Of a stretch of 64,000 nucleotides of DNA, positions 30,022-40,320 are shown in pieces (the stretch's first letter is position 1; each line of letters begins with the position of its first letter). Below the pieces are notes generated by a model, which worked only from the letters and a program-made list of their open reading frames with translations, was not told the origin of the DNA and did no database searches. This DNA comes from Agaricus subrufescens (lineage: Eukaryota > Basidiomycota > Agaricomycetes > Agaricales > Agaricaceae). A program made the position numbers and the translations under genes. Where the stretch lies: the NCBI GenBank assembly GCA_029945375.1, contig CM057069.1, forward strand, positions 1,178,001-1,242,000, written 5' to 3'.

Positions 30022-32408
30022 GTTACGCGTATCCAGCGGCGCCGGTGGACCTTCTATTCAAGTAGCTATACGACATCCAGGTAGATAATCTGGGCATACT
30101 ACAAGAATAAGGATGCCATGACGCGTATCCAAGATAAAACATTAAGCCCCGAACAACAAAGTTAAACGTATCCGGCGGAAAAATCATCGCCTCGAGGAAA
30201 GAAAGAAAAAGAAAACATAACAAAGTGAAAAAGAAATGTTAAGTCCAAACGAGAGGCGAGCAAAGCGAGCCTTAGCTCAAGCAAACACAAATCACCTACG
30301 TTCAAACTTGGATACAGCCCCGATTTTCAGACGAGCCGGTTTGCGATCGCGGACGAGGTGGCGAGGGGAAATGGTGGGTACCGGCGGCGCGTGCTCCCGA
30401 AAGAAACGGTGAAGTTTCCTACTTCTTCGATGGGAACTGGCGCTTGAGCCAATCCCGATCGAAACGGTTGTTCCAGAACGGGCACGAAGTGTCCGTTGTG
30501 GAGTGCGCCTTATCTTTCTTCTTCGCTGCAGAACAATTTGTGCAATGACAATCGTCTGGATTCTTCTTCATCGCTATGGACGCCGGAATATGCGAGTCGG
30601 CCGAGTGCGGGCCCGCGCAGTGAGGACAGCGTATGCCCTTGGAGCGGCATACATCAGCGTGGTGGCCCCACCTCTGACACCGAGTGCAGAGGGCCGAGCC
30701 GGGCCGCGGGGCAGCGCCGCGGATTTGACAGTTTCGCCCGCCAATAAAGACGTGCTTACCAATGAAGTCCCGGGCCGTACGGCCAGAGACGGAATCTGCG
30801 ATATCAACCCAAGCTATGCAAGTGTCGGACTTACGTGATGTCCGCATGAAACGGACAGTGTGCTTGATATGAGCGGATAAAGGTTTACCCACTGGAGAGT
30901 TATGCAACGCGGTGGTGAACGCCTCGCGCTGCGCCTGGAGCCAAGTGGCGGGGGGAGCCGGAATGAGTGGTACGTCCAATACCTTGAGGTAGGACGTGGA
31001 GGTAGGAGTGGCGGACTGGAGGGGGACGAGTCCGTTGGGGTCGACGAGGCGGCGTACATGCCTAAGCACGCACACAGATTTGGGCTTGGACAGAACTCGG
31101 GAGGCGGCAATGAAGATGCCGGATGCCGAGTCGGAAGAAGATTCCAGAACGACCTCAGACTTGAGGTCATCCTTGAGGTGTCGGTTGCACTCCCGGAGAA
31201 CATCGGGAGTGATATTAATAGCACGGATTGTAGATCCGGCCGGTGGATGAATAAGGACACCACGGCGCGAAGCGCCGTGGCTAGTGTGCTTGCCCTTGCG
31301 TGCGGGAGCACGGCGGGACACAGCGGGGGCAGTGGAAGGAGCCGGGGCCTTGGGGAGGGAGGGGACAGAGGCCGGCTTAGCCTTGAGAGCGCTTTTGGAA
31401 GGTGCTCGAACAGCTGCGGGAGCAGCCGGGGCACGCTTTCCTAAAGCGGATTGCTTGGGTGCAGAGCCAGGTGGGGACTGGATGCGGACTTTCTTCGGGA
31501 CCGGGGTAGTTACCTCGTCCTCGGCCATCGGGGACCGGGGACGCGATGAGGGAACAACGGGGGTGGAAGGGAGGAAGAGGGGGGTGGTGGGTTTGGCTGG
31601 GGAGGGGGGCGACGCCGCACCAGTTTGACCAATGATAATAGCAAGAGCCGTCTCGAATGAGCAGACTCCAGCCATGTTCTGAAAATCAATATTTTTGTGA
31701 GCGCCACTCGACAATATATTGAAAATGAGACGTAGCAGTTCATCGGCGTAGCCGATGAAGTTGTCGTCGGGGGGGGTGTGCTGGACGATGTCGGCGGCAG
31801 TCGACAGCGACACGGCGAGTCCGTGCTTCTTTCCAGGTACCTTGGTAGGCGTGTAGATAGAAGCGGCGCGAGGGGTCTTGGGGGTGGCTGGCGAGGAGAT
31901 AGCCTCAAGCAGCGACTGAGCGGTCCCACCAGGCTGGCGAGAGCCCGATGGGGTGGGGGTGACAGGAGTAGACGGCCAAGCTGGTGCCTTAGGTTGTCCG
32001 CGCCTGCGTTTGGCGCGAGTCTGGGCTTGAGGGGCGGGGGAATCCTCCTTCATGAGCCTGGAGATTGACTCCGATGCGTCCGCGAGGACGCGATTGAAGT
32101 CGGATGAGGAAACAGCGGGGGCAGTGTCCGAGAACGAGATGTCCTTGGTCTTGCCCTTACCTGCTAGATGTGCGCGCATCTTCGCGATACGCGCGGCCTT
32201 TGGAGTCTCCAACTCCATCTCCAACGCTTCACCTGCAGCTCGCATAGCGGGCGGCAGCGTAGTCGTCACGTCGCTATCGGCTCCCAGCCTCCGTTGTCGA
32301 AGTCCCAGGACGAGTATCCATATTGCAGAACATGTATTGCTCCTAGTACAGCTAAACCACTGAGGCTTCCAAAACAGGAAGGTAGTGGTAAGAAGTCAAG
32401 AAGCGATG
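30022..32408 (-). mobile_element. ORF1-only LINE derivative, type A, copy 2
   Basis: Complete 5' end (reverse complement of 32377-32408, CATCGCTTCTTGAC...), an intact ORF1 (30419-32269) and a 3' UTR that ends without a poly(A) run, its last ~30 bp differing from the family terminus. The probable TSD is TCAATCRCCTTT (30010-30021 and 32409-32420), identical but for one base. It forms an inverted pair with copy 3 at 33297. Confidence 0.85.
30419..32269 (-). CDS. LINE ORF1 protein, type A, intact
   Basis: 616 residues, the only fully open type A ORF1 in the window (MTTTLPPAMRAAGEALEME at this start). Copies 1 and 3 have an upstream in-frame ATG (MDTRPDFDN); here that start lies at about 32320 in another frame, so the annotated start may be a fallback after a small indel. 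The N-terminal half is Pro/Ser/Ala-rich with LRLIFNILSSGAHKNI. The conserved junction is KHTSHGASRRGV. The C-terminal half has SDTCIAWVDIADSVSG, zinc knuckles CTRCQRWGHHADVC and CPHCAGPHSADSH, a third Cys motif and CPFWNNRFDRDWLKRQF. Likely role: RNA-binding ORF1p of a LINE-like element that lacks its own polymerase. Confidence 0.85.
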   Translation of the reverse strand: MTTTLPPAMRAAGEALEMELETPKAARIAKMRAHLAGKGKTKDISFSDTAPAVSSSDFNRVLADASESISRLMKEDSPAPQAQTRAKRRRGQPKAPAWPSTPVTPTPSGSRQPGGTAQSLLEAISSPATPKTPRAASIYTPTKVPGKKHGLAVSLSTAADIVQHTPPDDNFIGYADELLRLIFNILSSGAHKNIDFQNMAGVCSFETALAIIIGQTGAASPPSPAKPTTPLFLPSTPVVPSSRPRSPMAEDEVTTPVPKKVRIQSPPGSAPKQSALGKRAPAAPAAVRAPSKSALKAKPASVPSLPKAPAPSTAPAVSRRAPARKGKHTSHGASRRGVLIHPPAGSTIRAINITPDVLRECNRHLKDDLKSEVVLESSSDSASGIFIAASRVLSKPKSVCVLRHVRRLVDPNGLVPLQSATPTSTSYLKVLDVPLIPAPPATWLQAQREAFTTALHNSPVGKPLSAHIKHTVRFMRTSRKSDTCIAWVDIADSVSGRTARDFIGKHVFIGGRNCQIRGAAPRPGSALCTRCQRWGHHADVCRSKGIRCPHCAGPHSADSHIPASIAMKKNPDDCHCTNCSAAKKKDKAHSTTDTSCPFWNNRFDRDWLKRQFPSKK

Positions 32409-33296
32409 TCAATCACCTTTGGTGCCACAGCCTTGGTCAGAATGTCTGCCACTTGCTGATCAGTAGAAACATAGAGGGGATCAATGATTCCTTCTTCTAC
32501 AGCCTCCCGGAGCCAGTAGAACCGAAGATCCAGGTGTTTCATGCGCCCGTGGTGCTCAGGATTCTTTGCCACACTGATTCCAGACTTGTTATCAACAAAT
32601 AAAGTCGAAGCAAGTGTCGGGGTATAAACTTCGCTAAAGATATTCCGCTGTCCACTTGATCTCCTTTCCAGCCTCAACAGCAGCTACAAACTCAGCTTCA
32701 GTGCTCGAGAGAGTCACAAAAGGCTGACGCTTTGAGGACCAGCCTACAGCAGCACCAGAGACAATGGTTACATATCCACCTGTAGCTCGACCTGTGGCCT
32801 TGCAGCCGCCGTGAGAGGCATCAGAATAGGTAGTAAACAGTTCCCCAGAGTCACCACCTCTGTAGACAAGCTGGTAGTGCAGGGTGCCCTTCAAATAGCA
32901 AAGTAAATGCTTCACTGCAAGCCAGTGGGCAGGAGCTGGGTTATGATTGAATCTCCCGAGATAGGAGACAGCATAGGCAATGTCGGGACGAGTCATGGTG
33001 GCCAGATACTGCAGGGCACCTACAGCAGCAAGATAAGGAACTGATTTCATCTCAGCTTGCTCCTCGAGAGAGGGAACAATGTCAGAGAGCTCAGAGCCAG
33101 GTGCAAGTGGGGTGGAAAGGGAGTTGGAATCATCCATATGGAATCGTTCTAGCAGCTCCTTGATGTAGTGCTCTTGTGAGAGCAAAATGGTGCGCTTAGA
33201 ACAGTCCTGCTTCACCTGAATACCCAGTAGCAGAGTGGTAGACCCGAGATCTCGCAGTTTGAAGTGGCTAGACAGCTCAGAGACAGCAGCAGAGAC
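32409..33296 (-). pseudogene. Copia 2 reverse transcriptase and RNase H C-terminus
   Basis: Encodes QEHYIKELLERFHMDDSNSL, YLGRFNHNPAPAHW, the RNase H motifs TTYSDASHGGCK and SSTEAEFVAAV, and FVDNKSGISVAKN with HGRMKHLDL. A small indel near 32640 breaks the frame between KEIKWT and TLASTLF. Bounded left by type A copy 2 and right by type A copy 3. Confidence 0.85.
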
Positions 33297-35675
33297 ACAT
33301 CGCTTCTTGACTTCTTACCACTACCTTCCTGTTTTGGAAGCCTCAGTGGTTTAGCTGTACTAGGAGCAATACACGTTCTGCAATATGGATACTCGTCCGG
33401 ACTTCGACAACGGAGGCTGGGAGACCGATAGCGATGACGATTCGACGCTGCCGCCCGCCATGCGAGCTGCAGGTGAAGCGTTGGAGATGGAGTTGGAGAC
33501 TCCAAAGGCCGCGCGTATCGCGAAGATGCGCGCACATCTAGCAGGTAAGGGCAAGACCAAGGACATCTCGCCTGGATGACTGCCCCGCTGTTTCCCCATC
33601 CGATTCACCGCTGGGCCCGCGGACGCATCGGGAGTCAATCTCCGTGCCTGGCCAGCTGAGTGACCTCACCCGCTTCCAGACTCGCGCCAAACGCAGGCGC
33701 GGACAACCTAAGGCACCAGCTTGGCCGTCTACTCCTGTCACCCCCACCCCATCGGGCTCTCGCCAGCCTGGTGGGACCGCTCAGTCGCTGCTTGAGGCTA
33801 TCTCCTCGCCAGCCACCCCCAAGACCCCTCGCGCCGCTTCTATCTACACGCCTACCAAGGTACCTGGAAAGAAGCACGGACTCGCCGTGTCGCTGTCGAC
33901 TGCCGCCGACATCGTCCAGCACACCCCCCCCGACGACAACTTCATCGGCTACGCCGATGAACTGCTACGTCTCATTTTCAATATATTGTCGAGTGGCGCT
34001 CACAAAAATATTGATTTTCAGAACATGGCTGGAGTCTGCTCATTCGAGACGGCTCTTGCTATTATCATTGGTCAAACTGGTGCGGCGTCGCCCCCCCCCC
34101 CCGCCCCAACCCCCCCCCCCCTCTTCCTCCCTTCGACCCCAGTAGTTCCTACTGCGCGTCCCCGGTCCCCAATGGCCGAGGACGAGGTAACTACCCTGGT
34201 CCCGAAGAAAGCCCGCATCCAGTCTCCTCCTGGCTCTGCACCCAAGAAACCCGCTTTAGGAAAGCGTGCCCCGGCTGCTCCCGCAGCTGTTCGCCGAGCA
34301 CCTCCAAAGCGCTCTCAAGGCTGCCGGCCTCTGTCCTCCTCCCTCCCTGCCAGGCCCTGCGGCTCCTTCCCACTGCCCCCGCTGTCCCGCCGTGCTCCCG
34401 GGCACGCAAGGGCAGACATATTAATGGAGGCTAAGGCTGTATGTCTATTCATCCACCGGCCGGATCTACAATCCGTGCTATTAATATCACTCCCGATGTT
34501 CTCCGGGAGTGCAACCGACACCTCAAGGATGACCTCAAGTCTGAGGTCGTTCTGGAATCTTCTTCCGACTCGGCATCCGGCATCTTCATTGCCGCCTCCC
34601 GAGTTCTGTCCAAGCCCAAATCTGCGTGCGTGCTTAGGCATGTACGCCGCCTCGTCGACCCCAACGGACTCGTCCCCCTCCAGTCCGCCACTCCTACCTC
34701 CACGTCCTACCTCAAGGTATTGGACGTACCACTCATTCCGGCTCCCCCCGCCACTTGGCTCCAGGCGCAGCGCGAGGCGTTCACCACCGCGTTGCATAAC
34801 TCTCCAGTGGGTAAACCTTTATCCGCTCATATCAAGCACACTGTCCGTTTCATGCGGACATCACGTAAGTCCGACACTTGCATAGCTTGGGTTGATATCG
34901 CAGATTCCGTCTCTGGCCGTACGGCCCGGGACTTCATTGGTAAGCACGTCTTTATTGGCGGGCGAAACTGTCAAATCCGCGGCGCTGCCCCGCGGCCCGG
35001 CTCGGCCCTCTGCACTCGGTGTCAGAGGTGGGGCCACCACGCTGATGTATGCCGCTCCAAGGGCATACGCTGTCCTCACTGCGCGGGCCCGCACTCGGCC
35101 GACTCGCATATTCCGGCGTCCATAGCGATGAAGAAGAATCCAGACGATTGTCATTGCACAAATTGTTCTGCAGCGAAGAAGAAAGATAAGGCGCACTCCA
35201 CAACGGACACTTCGTGCCCATTCTGGAACAACCGTTTCGATCGGGATTGGCTCAAGCGCCAGTTCCCATCGAAGAAGTAGGAAACTTCACCGTTTCTTTC
35301 GGGAGCACGCGCCGCCGGTACCCACCATTTCCCCTCGCCACCTCGTCCGCGATCGCAAACCGGCTCGTCTGAAAATCGGGGCTGTATCCAAGTTTGAACG
35401 TAGGTGATTTGTGTTTGCTTGAGCTAAGGCTCGCTTTGCTCGCCTCTCGTTTGGACTTAACATTTCTTTTTCACTTTGTTATGTTTTCTTTTTCTTTCTT
35501 TCCTCGAGGCGATGTTTTTTCCGCCGGATACGTTTAACTTTGTTGTTCGGGGCTTAATGTTTTATCTTGGATACGCGTCATGGCATCCTTATTCTTGTAG
35601 TATGCCCAGATTATCTACCTGGATGTCGTATAGCTACTTGAATAGAAGGTCCACCGAGAGGTGCCGTTGATACAA
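33297..35675 (+). mobile_element. ORF1-only LINE derivative, type A, copy 3
   Basis: Starts with the conserved 5' end ACATCGCTTCTTGAC and ends with the family 3' terminus (GGTCCACCGAGAGGTGCCGT, then TGATACAA) with only a vestigial A tail. The 14-bp TSD is ACAGCAGCAGAGAC (33283-33296 and 35676-35689). Its C-terminal ORF part and 3' UTR are almost identical to copy 2, but it lies on the opposite strand ~0.9 kb away. Confidence 0.9.
33385..35280 (+). pseudogene. LINE ORF1 protein, type A, copy 3, broken
   Basis: The start MDTRPDFDNGGWETDSD at 33385 is followed by a frame break near 33575 and a rearranged stretch to ~33660. An open segment then matches copy 2 up to ~34200, with an expanded C-run region at 34088-34125. 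A divergent stretch around 34270-34440 shifts the frame again. From 34441 to 35280 the zinc-knuckle half is open and identical to copy 2 over nearly all of its length. The identity at both ends with damage in the middle could reflect gene conversion or errors in low-complexity sequence. Confidence 0.8.
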
Positions 35676-38600
35676 ACAGCAGCAGAGACAGCAGAATCAC
35701 TTTTAGACACCAGAGTTATATCATCAATGAAGACAGGCACTATGACCTTGATGTCTCCCTTGGAATAGATATAGATAGAGTTGTCGGAGCAAAGCCTGGT
35801 GTAGCCAATACCTTCTAGGACACTTCTGAGCTTCTTGTTCCATTGCCTGGCAGCCTGCTTAAGGCCATAGAGTGATTTTCAGAGCCTGAAGACCATATTA
35901 GGTCCCCCAGTGTGGTAGCCTTCTGGTTGTCTCATGTAGATCTCCTCTTCGAGTTCCCCATAGGTAAAGGCAGAAGAGATGTCAACGGAGCGCATTTTGA
36001 AGCCTTCTCTTGCAGCCAAGGCTACAATGAGGCGCAGGGAGGCAGGGCGGAATGTAGGGGCAAAGACCTCGGTGTAATCGAATCCTGGACGCTGGGAGAA
36101 GCCCTTAGCAACAAGGCGAGCCCGGTAGCGCTCAATTGAGCCGTCGGCATGCCTTTTAACCTTGAATACCCATCCAGAGTTGACTACCTTCTTTCCAGGA
36201 GCAAATCAACGAGTCTTGTGGTCCTAAAGCGCTTCCAGATTGAAAAATCTTTTCCATCCTAACATCCTGCCAGTGAGAGCGGTCAGGGGATTGCATAGCC
36301 AGCCTGTAGGAGCGAGGATCCGCATTAGAAACCGCTCCAGCAAACTCTACATCACAGAAGTCACTGTCAACCAAAAAAGCGGCCTCCTCTTCCAGTTCTG
36401 GGTTGTCTCCAGGTAGGTCGATGTTTTTAACCCTCCACCACTCACCAGGGGGTCGTCTAACTCAATTGGTGCACCTAGGGACTCGTGGAGGCTCAGCAGG
36501 CACAGGAGCAGTCGGAGGAGTGACAGGGAGCGGTGCAGGAGGTTGTGGAGGCGTTCTAGGTGGAGAGGGAGCAACAGGAGATGCAGGAGCGATCACAGGA
36601 GGTGCAGGAGCGATCACAGGAGCTTCAGGAGCATTCTGAGGTGCTTTAGACTCTTCAGGAGGAGTATCACTTGCAGGAGTCGAACTAGGCAGCGGAGACG
36701 CTGCAGGGAGAGGCCAGATACCACCCCCTTCATCCTGGAGAGGTGGGAAGTCGAAATGCGACGAGGGGAGCGCTGGAGAAGGCTCTGACGCGATAGGAGT
36801 CTCAGGAGAGCTGGGAGGGCCAGCAAATGAAGGGATAGCGTCGAGTTGGGCTCTAGAAGTGCCAGGGAAGTACCTTTCATCGAATTCTGCCCTTTCAGAG
36901 ATGATTGAACGCTTGGTGACTGGGTTATAGAACTTCCAGCCCTTGTACATGGGATAGCCTATGAAACCGCATTTTCAGGTGAGGCTGAGAAAGCGTTTAT
37001 CTCGCTGTATATGCACATAGGCAGTGCACCCCATACTCGGAGGTGGGAAATGTCGGGTTTCATAGAACGCTCGAATGTAGAACCAAAACACTCAGACGTA
37101 GGAAGCCTATTAAAACTACATGCACCAAGGCCATCGCGGTGCATAGAAAAGAAAACGATACTCAGAGAGCATTGCAGTGATCCTTTCCCCCATAGTTCTG
37201 TTAGCCCTTTCAGCTAGACCATTCTGCTGAGGCCTGTTGCGAGTAGAATGCCTCCTGTCGATGCCACACTGCTCTGTGAAGGCTAGGAATGCTTTAGACA
37301 TGTATTCACCGCCTTTATCATCCTGTAGAGCACGCATTTTCACTCCTAGTTGGTTTTCAGCCCAAGATTTATAGATTTTGAACGCTTCAAAGGCCTCTGA
37401 CTTGCTTTTCAGCAGATATACAGCCTGGAAATGTGTCGTGTCGTCTATAAACGTGATCCAGTACTTGTAGCCTGAGTGGGAAGCAACTGGGAGCGGTCCG
37501 TGGAGGTCTGAGTGCACCAGCTCGAGTGAGACTGATTATGGCTGGTGGAGAGAAAGGAAGTGAATTCTTTGTGTTGTGCAAGTAGACAAGACAGCAGATT
37601 ACTCCGGAGAGCAGGAACATGTAAGACTCTAGTAAACTCGACCGCTCTAGCCACTTTTCCGCTCAAAACTGGCTCAAAGACCACAGACCCCACCCCAGCA
37701 GAGTAAACAACTGAATTATCAGCCAAGCGAATGGGAATGCGATGGGGGGAGTAGGATTTGAACCAATGCTTGTGGGGGGTCATATGAGAAGTGGCCCCTG
37801 TATCTGCAAGCCAGTGAAGCCGCACTGAGCCGTGCAGGGGGCAGAGCGAAGGAAGAGGTAGAGGGAGCACTGCATTTCCAGCAATTCTCGGACTCCTCTG
37901 CGCTTTTTCGGCACCAGTGGGGGAGTCATTGGCTTCCGATGTGGTAGGGGAGCTGCGGAACTACTGTCTTGAGCCTTGTTGGCCTTGTTTCCTCAAGTTC
38001 TGGGCTTCTGAGCGTCCTCCTGAGCGCGTTTCTTCGCCTTTTCGAACGTCCAGCAGTTAGCCACCTTGTGACCAGTCCTCCCACAGAAATCGCAGGTCTC
38101 CGACGCGTTTTTGAAGCCAGAACGCGCTGCTAGGGCCTGGGAGCCTCTCAAGGCGTCCTGAGCACGTTTCCTTCGCTGAATATCCTCTGTAACAAAGGCC
38201 TGATGGATGGTAGTCTTGTCCAGCTTGTCCATAAGCAGGAGAGACGATGTGAAGGCCGAAAACTCGTCCGGGAGCGCCCTAATGAGTGCCATAGAGGCCA
38301 GCTCATCATCCAGCTGCTCTAAAGTGAATTTCTCCGGTCTGAGCTCCTTTAGACGACGTTTGCAGCCCTCTACACGGTTTATAAGCGACTGGAGGGACTC
38401 CTCTTCGAGTTTACGGATGCTAAACAGCTCATCATAGGCATTGAATCGCATTCCAGCCTTCTTCTGACAATGTACAGCTTCCAGAGCAGCCCACATCTTG
38501 ATTGGATGGTCCTGGATGCCTGCAAAATGCACCCTTTGGTCTTCTTCAACCATTAAGTAGAGCCAGCCAGCAGCCTTATCGAGTTTGTCCTCCCAAAGTG

Positions 38601-38772
38601 ACTGGGAAGCGAAATCCTGGGCAGTAGGGAAAGAGGGAATGGTGGGAGCACTCTGCTTGCCTGAAACAAGTCTCCATAGGCCAGAGGCTCGTAGCCAGGC
38701 CTCCATCTCGCCGGACCACGTGGCATAGTTCTCCCCGTTGAGCTTAACGAATGCTGGCGAACCCGAAGCCAT
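35676..38772 (-). pseudogene. Copia 2 gag, protease, integrase and RT N-terminus, decayed
   Basis: Reading right to left: gag from ATG 38772 (MASGSPAFVKLNGENYATW) with CCHC knuckle CDFCGRTGHKVANC; a shortened gag-protease linker with frame breaks (37800-37990); protease DTGATSHMTPHKHW; integrase core with LHGPLPV, LQDDKGGEY and NGLAERAN; proline-rich linker; and the first part of reverse transcriptase up to the type A insertion. About 350 bp is deleted near 37550, joining LLAQHKEF to the segment before the integrase core and removing the HHCC zinc region. Several indels make it non-functional. Confidence 0.85.
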
Positions 38773-38865
38773 ACGATCAAATTGCGGCAGGGGAAGTAAA
38801 TAGTTTGAGGGGGGAGGGAAAGGCAGAGAGTAGGTGTTGAGTTGAAGATGGTTGAAGAATGAAAA

Positions 38866-39640
38866 ATCCCCCAATCGGATCGTATCGCGCCAGATTCTTT
38901 CCGAACAAACCGTTCAAGACGTGTCCCTGTTCTCCCAACTCACCCGAGACGCGTCAACATATTCTCAATGTCTGCCCATTAGTTGTACGAAGGGCGGAAC
39001 ACTACTCTATCGGCGGGATCGAATCCATTCAAGGTCTTATCCTATTCCTGACCGACAATCCTAAAGCGTTCGCGTTCGAAGATGACTCTGATCTTCCGCG
39101 AGTGCCACGAGTATGCGAACCCGACTGGCCTGCGTATTACAAGCAGGTATACCAGCAACGGAAAGATGAGAACAAAGAGAGGAGGAAGCGTAAGCGTCCT
39201 CTTCTCCCATTGGGGCCAATCTTCTATCATGAGACGATTATGAGCCAGTTTGAAACCGTGTTCGAGGCGGATGAATGGAGTGAGGTGTTTACGAACTCGG
39301 CAATGGAGATGAAGCCGTGGACTCGGCGGAATGTACACAAAAGGTGCAAGGAGTTTCTATTTTTTGTGCTTGTATACGAACGATTTCTTTTTCTTTTGTT
39401 CTGCAGTAATGTACTTGTATTTCAAGCGATCGTTCTCTCTTCCTTTTCTTTTTCTCTCTCTCATATAGCGTTGACCAAGTCCGCTGGATACGTTTCTTTA
39501 TGATTTGTTGTTCGTTTTTCATGTAATGTCTCGCGCCGACAGAGGTAGTGTACAGGTGACAGCAATGGGAACGCGTTATGGCACCCTTGGGCAACATTTT
39601 GAATGCCAAGAATAATGATTGTAAAAAAAAAAAAAAAAAA
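38866..39640 (+). mobile_element. 5'-truncated LINE (ORF2 C-terminus), with TSD
   Basis: The last ~150 codons of a LINE ORF2 related to 51674-56383 (SYRARFFPNKPF; Cys-His motif CPCSPNSPETRQHILNVC; DWPAYYKQVYQQRKDENKER), a 3' UTR and poly(A) (39623-39640). The TSD is AAGAATGAAAA (38855-38865 and 39639-39649) in the 5' UTR of copia 2. Truncation at the 5' side with a TSD is the signature of target-primed reverse transcription. It is diverged from both other LINE copies. Confidence 0.9.
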
Positions 39641-39679
39641 GAATGAAAATTGACGGTAGGTCGCTAGTCGCCCATAACC
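39641..39679 (-). promoter_or_regulatory. Copia 2 leader with primer-binding site
   Basis: Directly inside the 5' LTR the minus strand reads GGTTATGGGC, the same start of a primer-binding site as in copia 3 (46898) but diverging after ten bases. The remainder is the leader up to the LINE insertion. Confidence 0.6.
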
Positions 39680-39996
39680 TGTTGGAGGTGGAACGTAGAG
39701 TTCGCAGTGGCGATCCTAACGACGCTAGTATCGAGCGGATCGGATAAGAAATGAGCTAGTATTAGCACAGTTAATCTGTGGACAAGTCTAAGAAGCTATA
39801 ACAACAATACAAAGAGATTGCTCACCTGTGGACAAGTCTAAGAAGCTAAAGACTTCCAAGTCGTCCACAGGCAAGTTCAACATGCGCTGACTAATCTATC
39901 ACGTGAGCGGAAGCGTCCGCTGTACTCTAAGTCGAGATATACACAAAACAAATTAACCAGTCACTCTAATAACTGAATGCTTGGGGCATTCTAACA
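39680..39996 (-). repeat. 5' LTR of copia 2
   Basis: 317 bp, with ends TGTTAGAATG and CCTCCAACA in minus orientation. It includes the 51-bp internal duplication, as the LTR at 29647 does. The two LTRs of this element differ at several positions (for example at the 3' end, GTTCCACCTCCAACA against TCGTTCCAACA), so the insertion is not very recent or has been converted. Confidence 0.88.
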
Positions 39997-40109
39997 AATG
40001 CATCTCCTCTATGGTGCATGTATGGAATAGGCTTCCTACATCGTCTCTCCCTTGTTCTACACCCTTCCAAGCGTTCTATAAGCGAAAACCAGACGTTTCC
40101 CACCTCCAT
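39997..40109 (+). pseudogene. Copia integrase fragment
   Basis: 113 bp encoding the segment around WNRLPTSSL and FQAFYKRKPDVSHL of family-1 integrase (compare 48985-49095). It abuts the LTR of copia 2 on the left and the tRNA-related repeat on the right. Confidence 0.8.
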
Positions 40110-40320
40110 GTCAGGTGATGACAGGTCAAGTCATCTGACAGCTTTGGAGCTCTGAGTTCTCACGAGAAACTGCTCTTAGTGCCTCTAGCCCCTGAGTGGG
40201 TCAGGCAGGAGTTCCAACCTAGGCCTGAAAAGACATGCAGACAACATCCCAGCTCCTATAATAGCTCACACCATGTAGCCCAGTAAGAGCCTAAAAAAGC
40301 AGTAAGTGATAATTTTCCTA
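40110..40320 (-). repeat. Decayed copy of the tRNA-containing repeat
   Basis: Matches, on the opposite strand, the repeat at 59725-59970: GTCAGGTGATGACAGGTCAA, GAGTTCTCAC, CAGCTCCTATAATA, then a decayed tRNA start (CCATGTAGCCCAGTAAGAGC). The rest of the tRNA-like part is lost before the LINE fragment at 40321. It shows the repeat is present in more than one copy. Confidence 0.75.

Larger units (their letters stand above)
29647..39996 (-). mobile_element. Copia element 2 (minus), bounded by both LTRs
   Basis: A full-span family-1 copia on the minus strand with 3' LTR 29647-29963 and 5' LTR 39680-39996. Internal copia sequence survives at 29964-30021, 32409-33296, 35676-38865 and 39641-39679. 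It is interrupted by type A copy 2 (30022-32408), type A copy 3 (33297-35675) and a truncated LINE (38866-39640). The 5-bp flanks (CTTCA left, AATGC right) do not match, so ordinary integration is not demonstrated and a rearrangement is possible. Confidence 0.85.
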
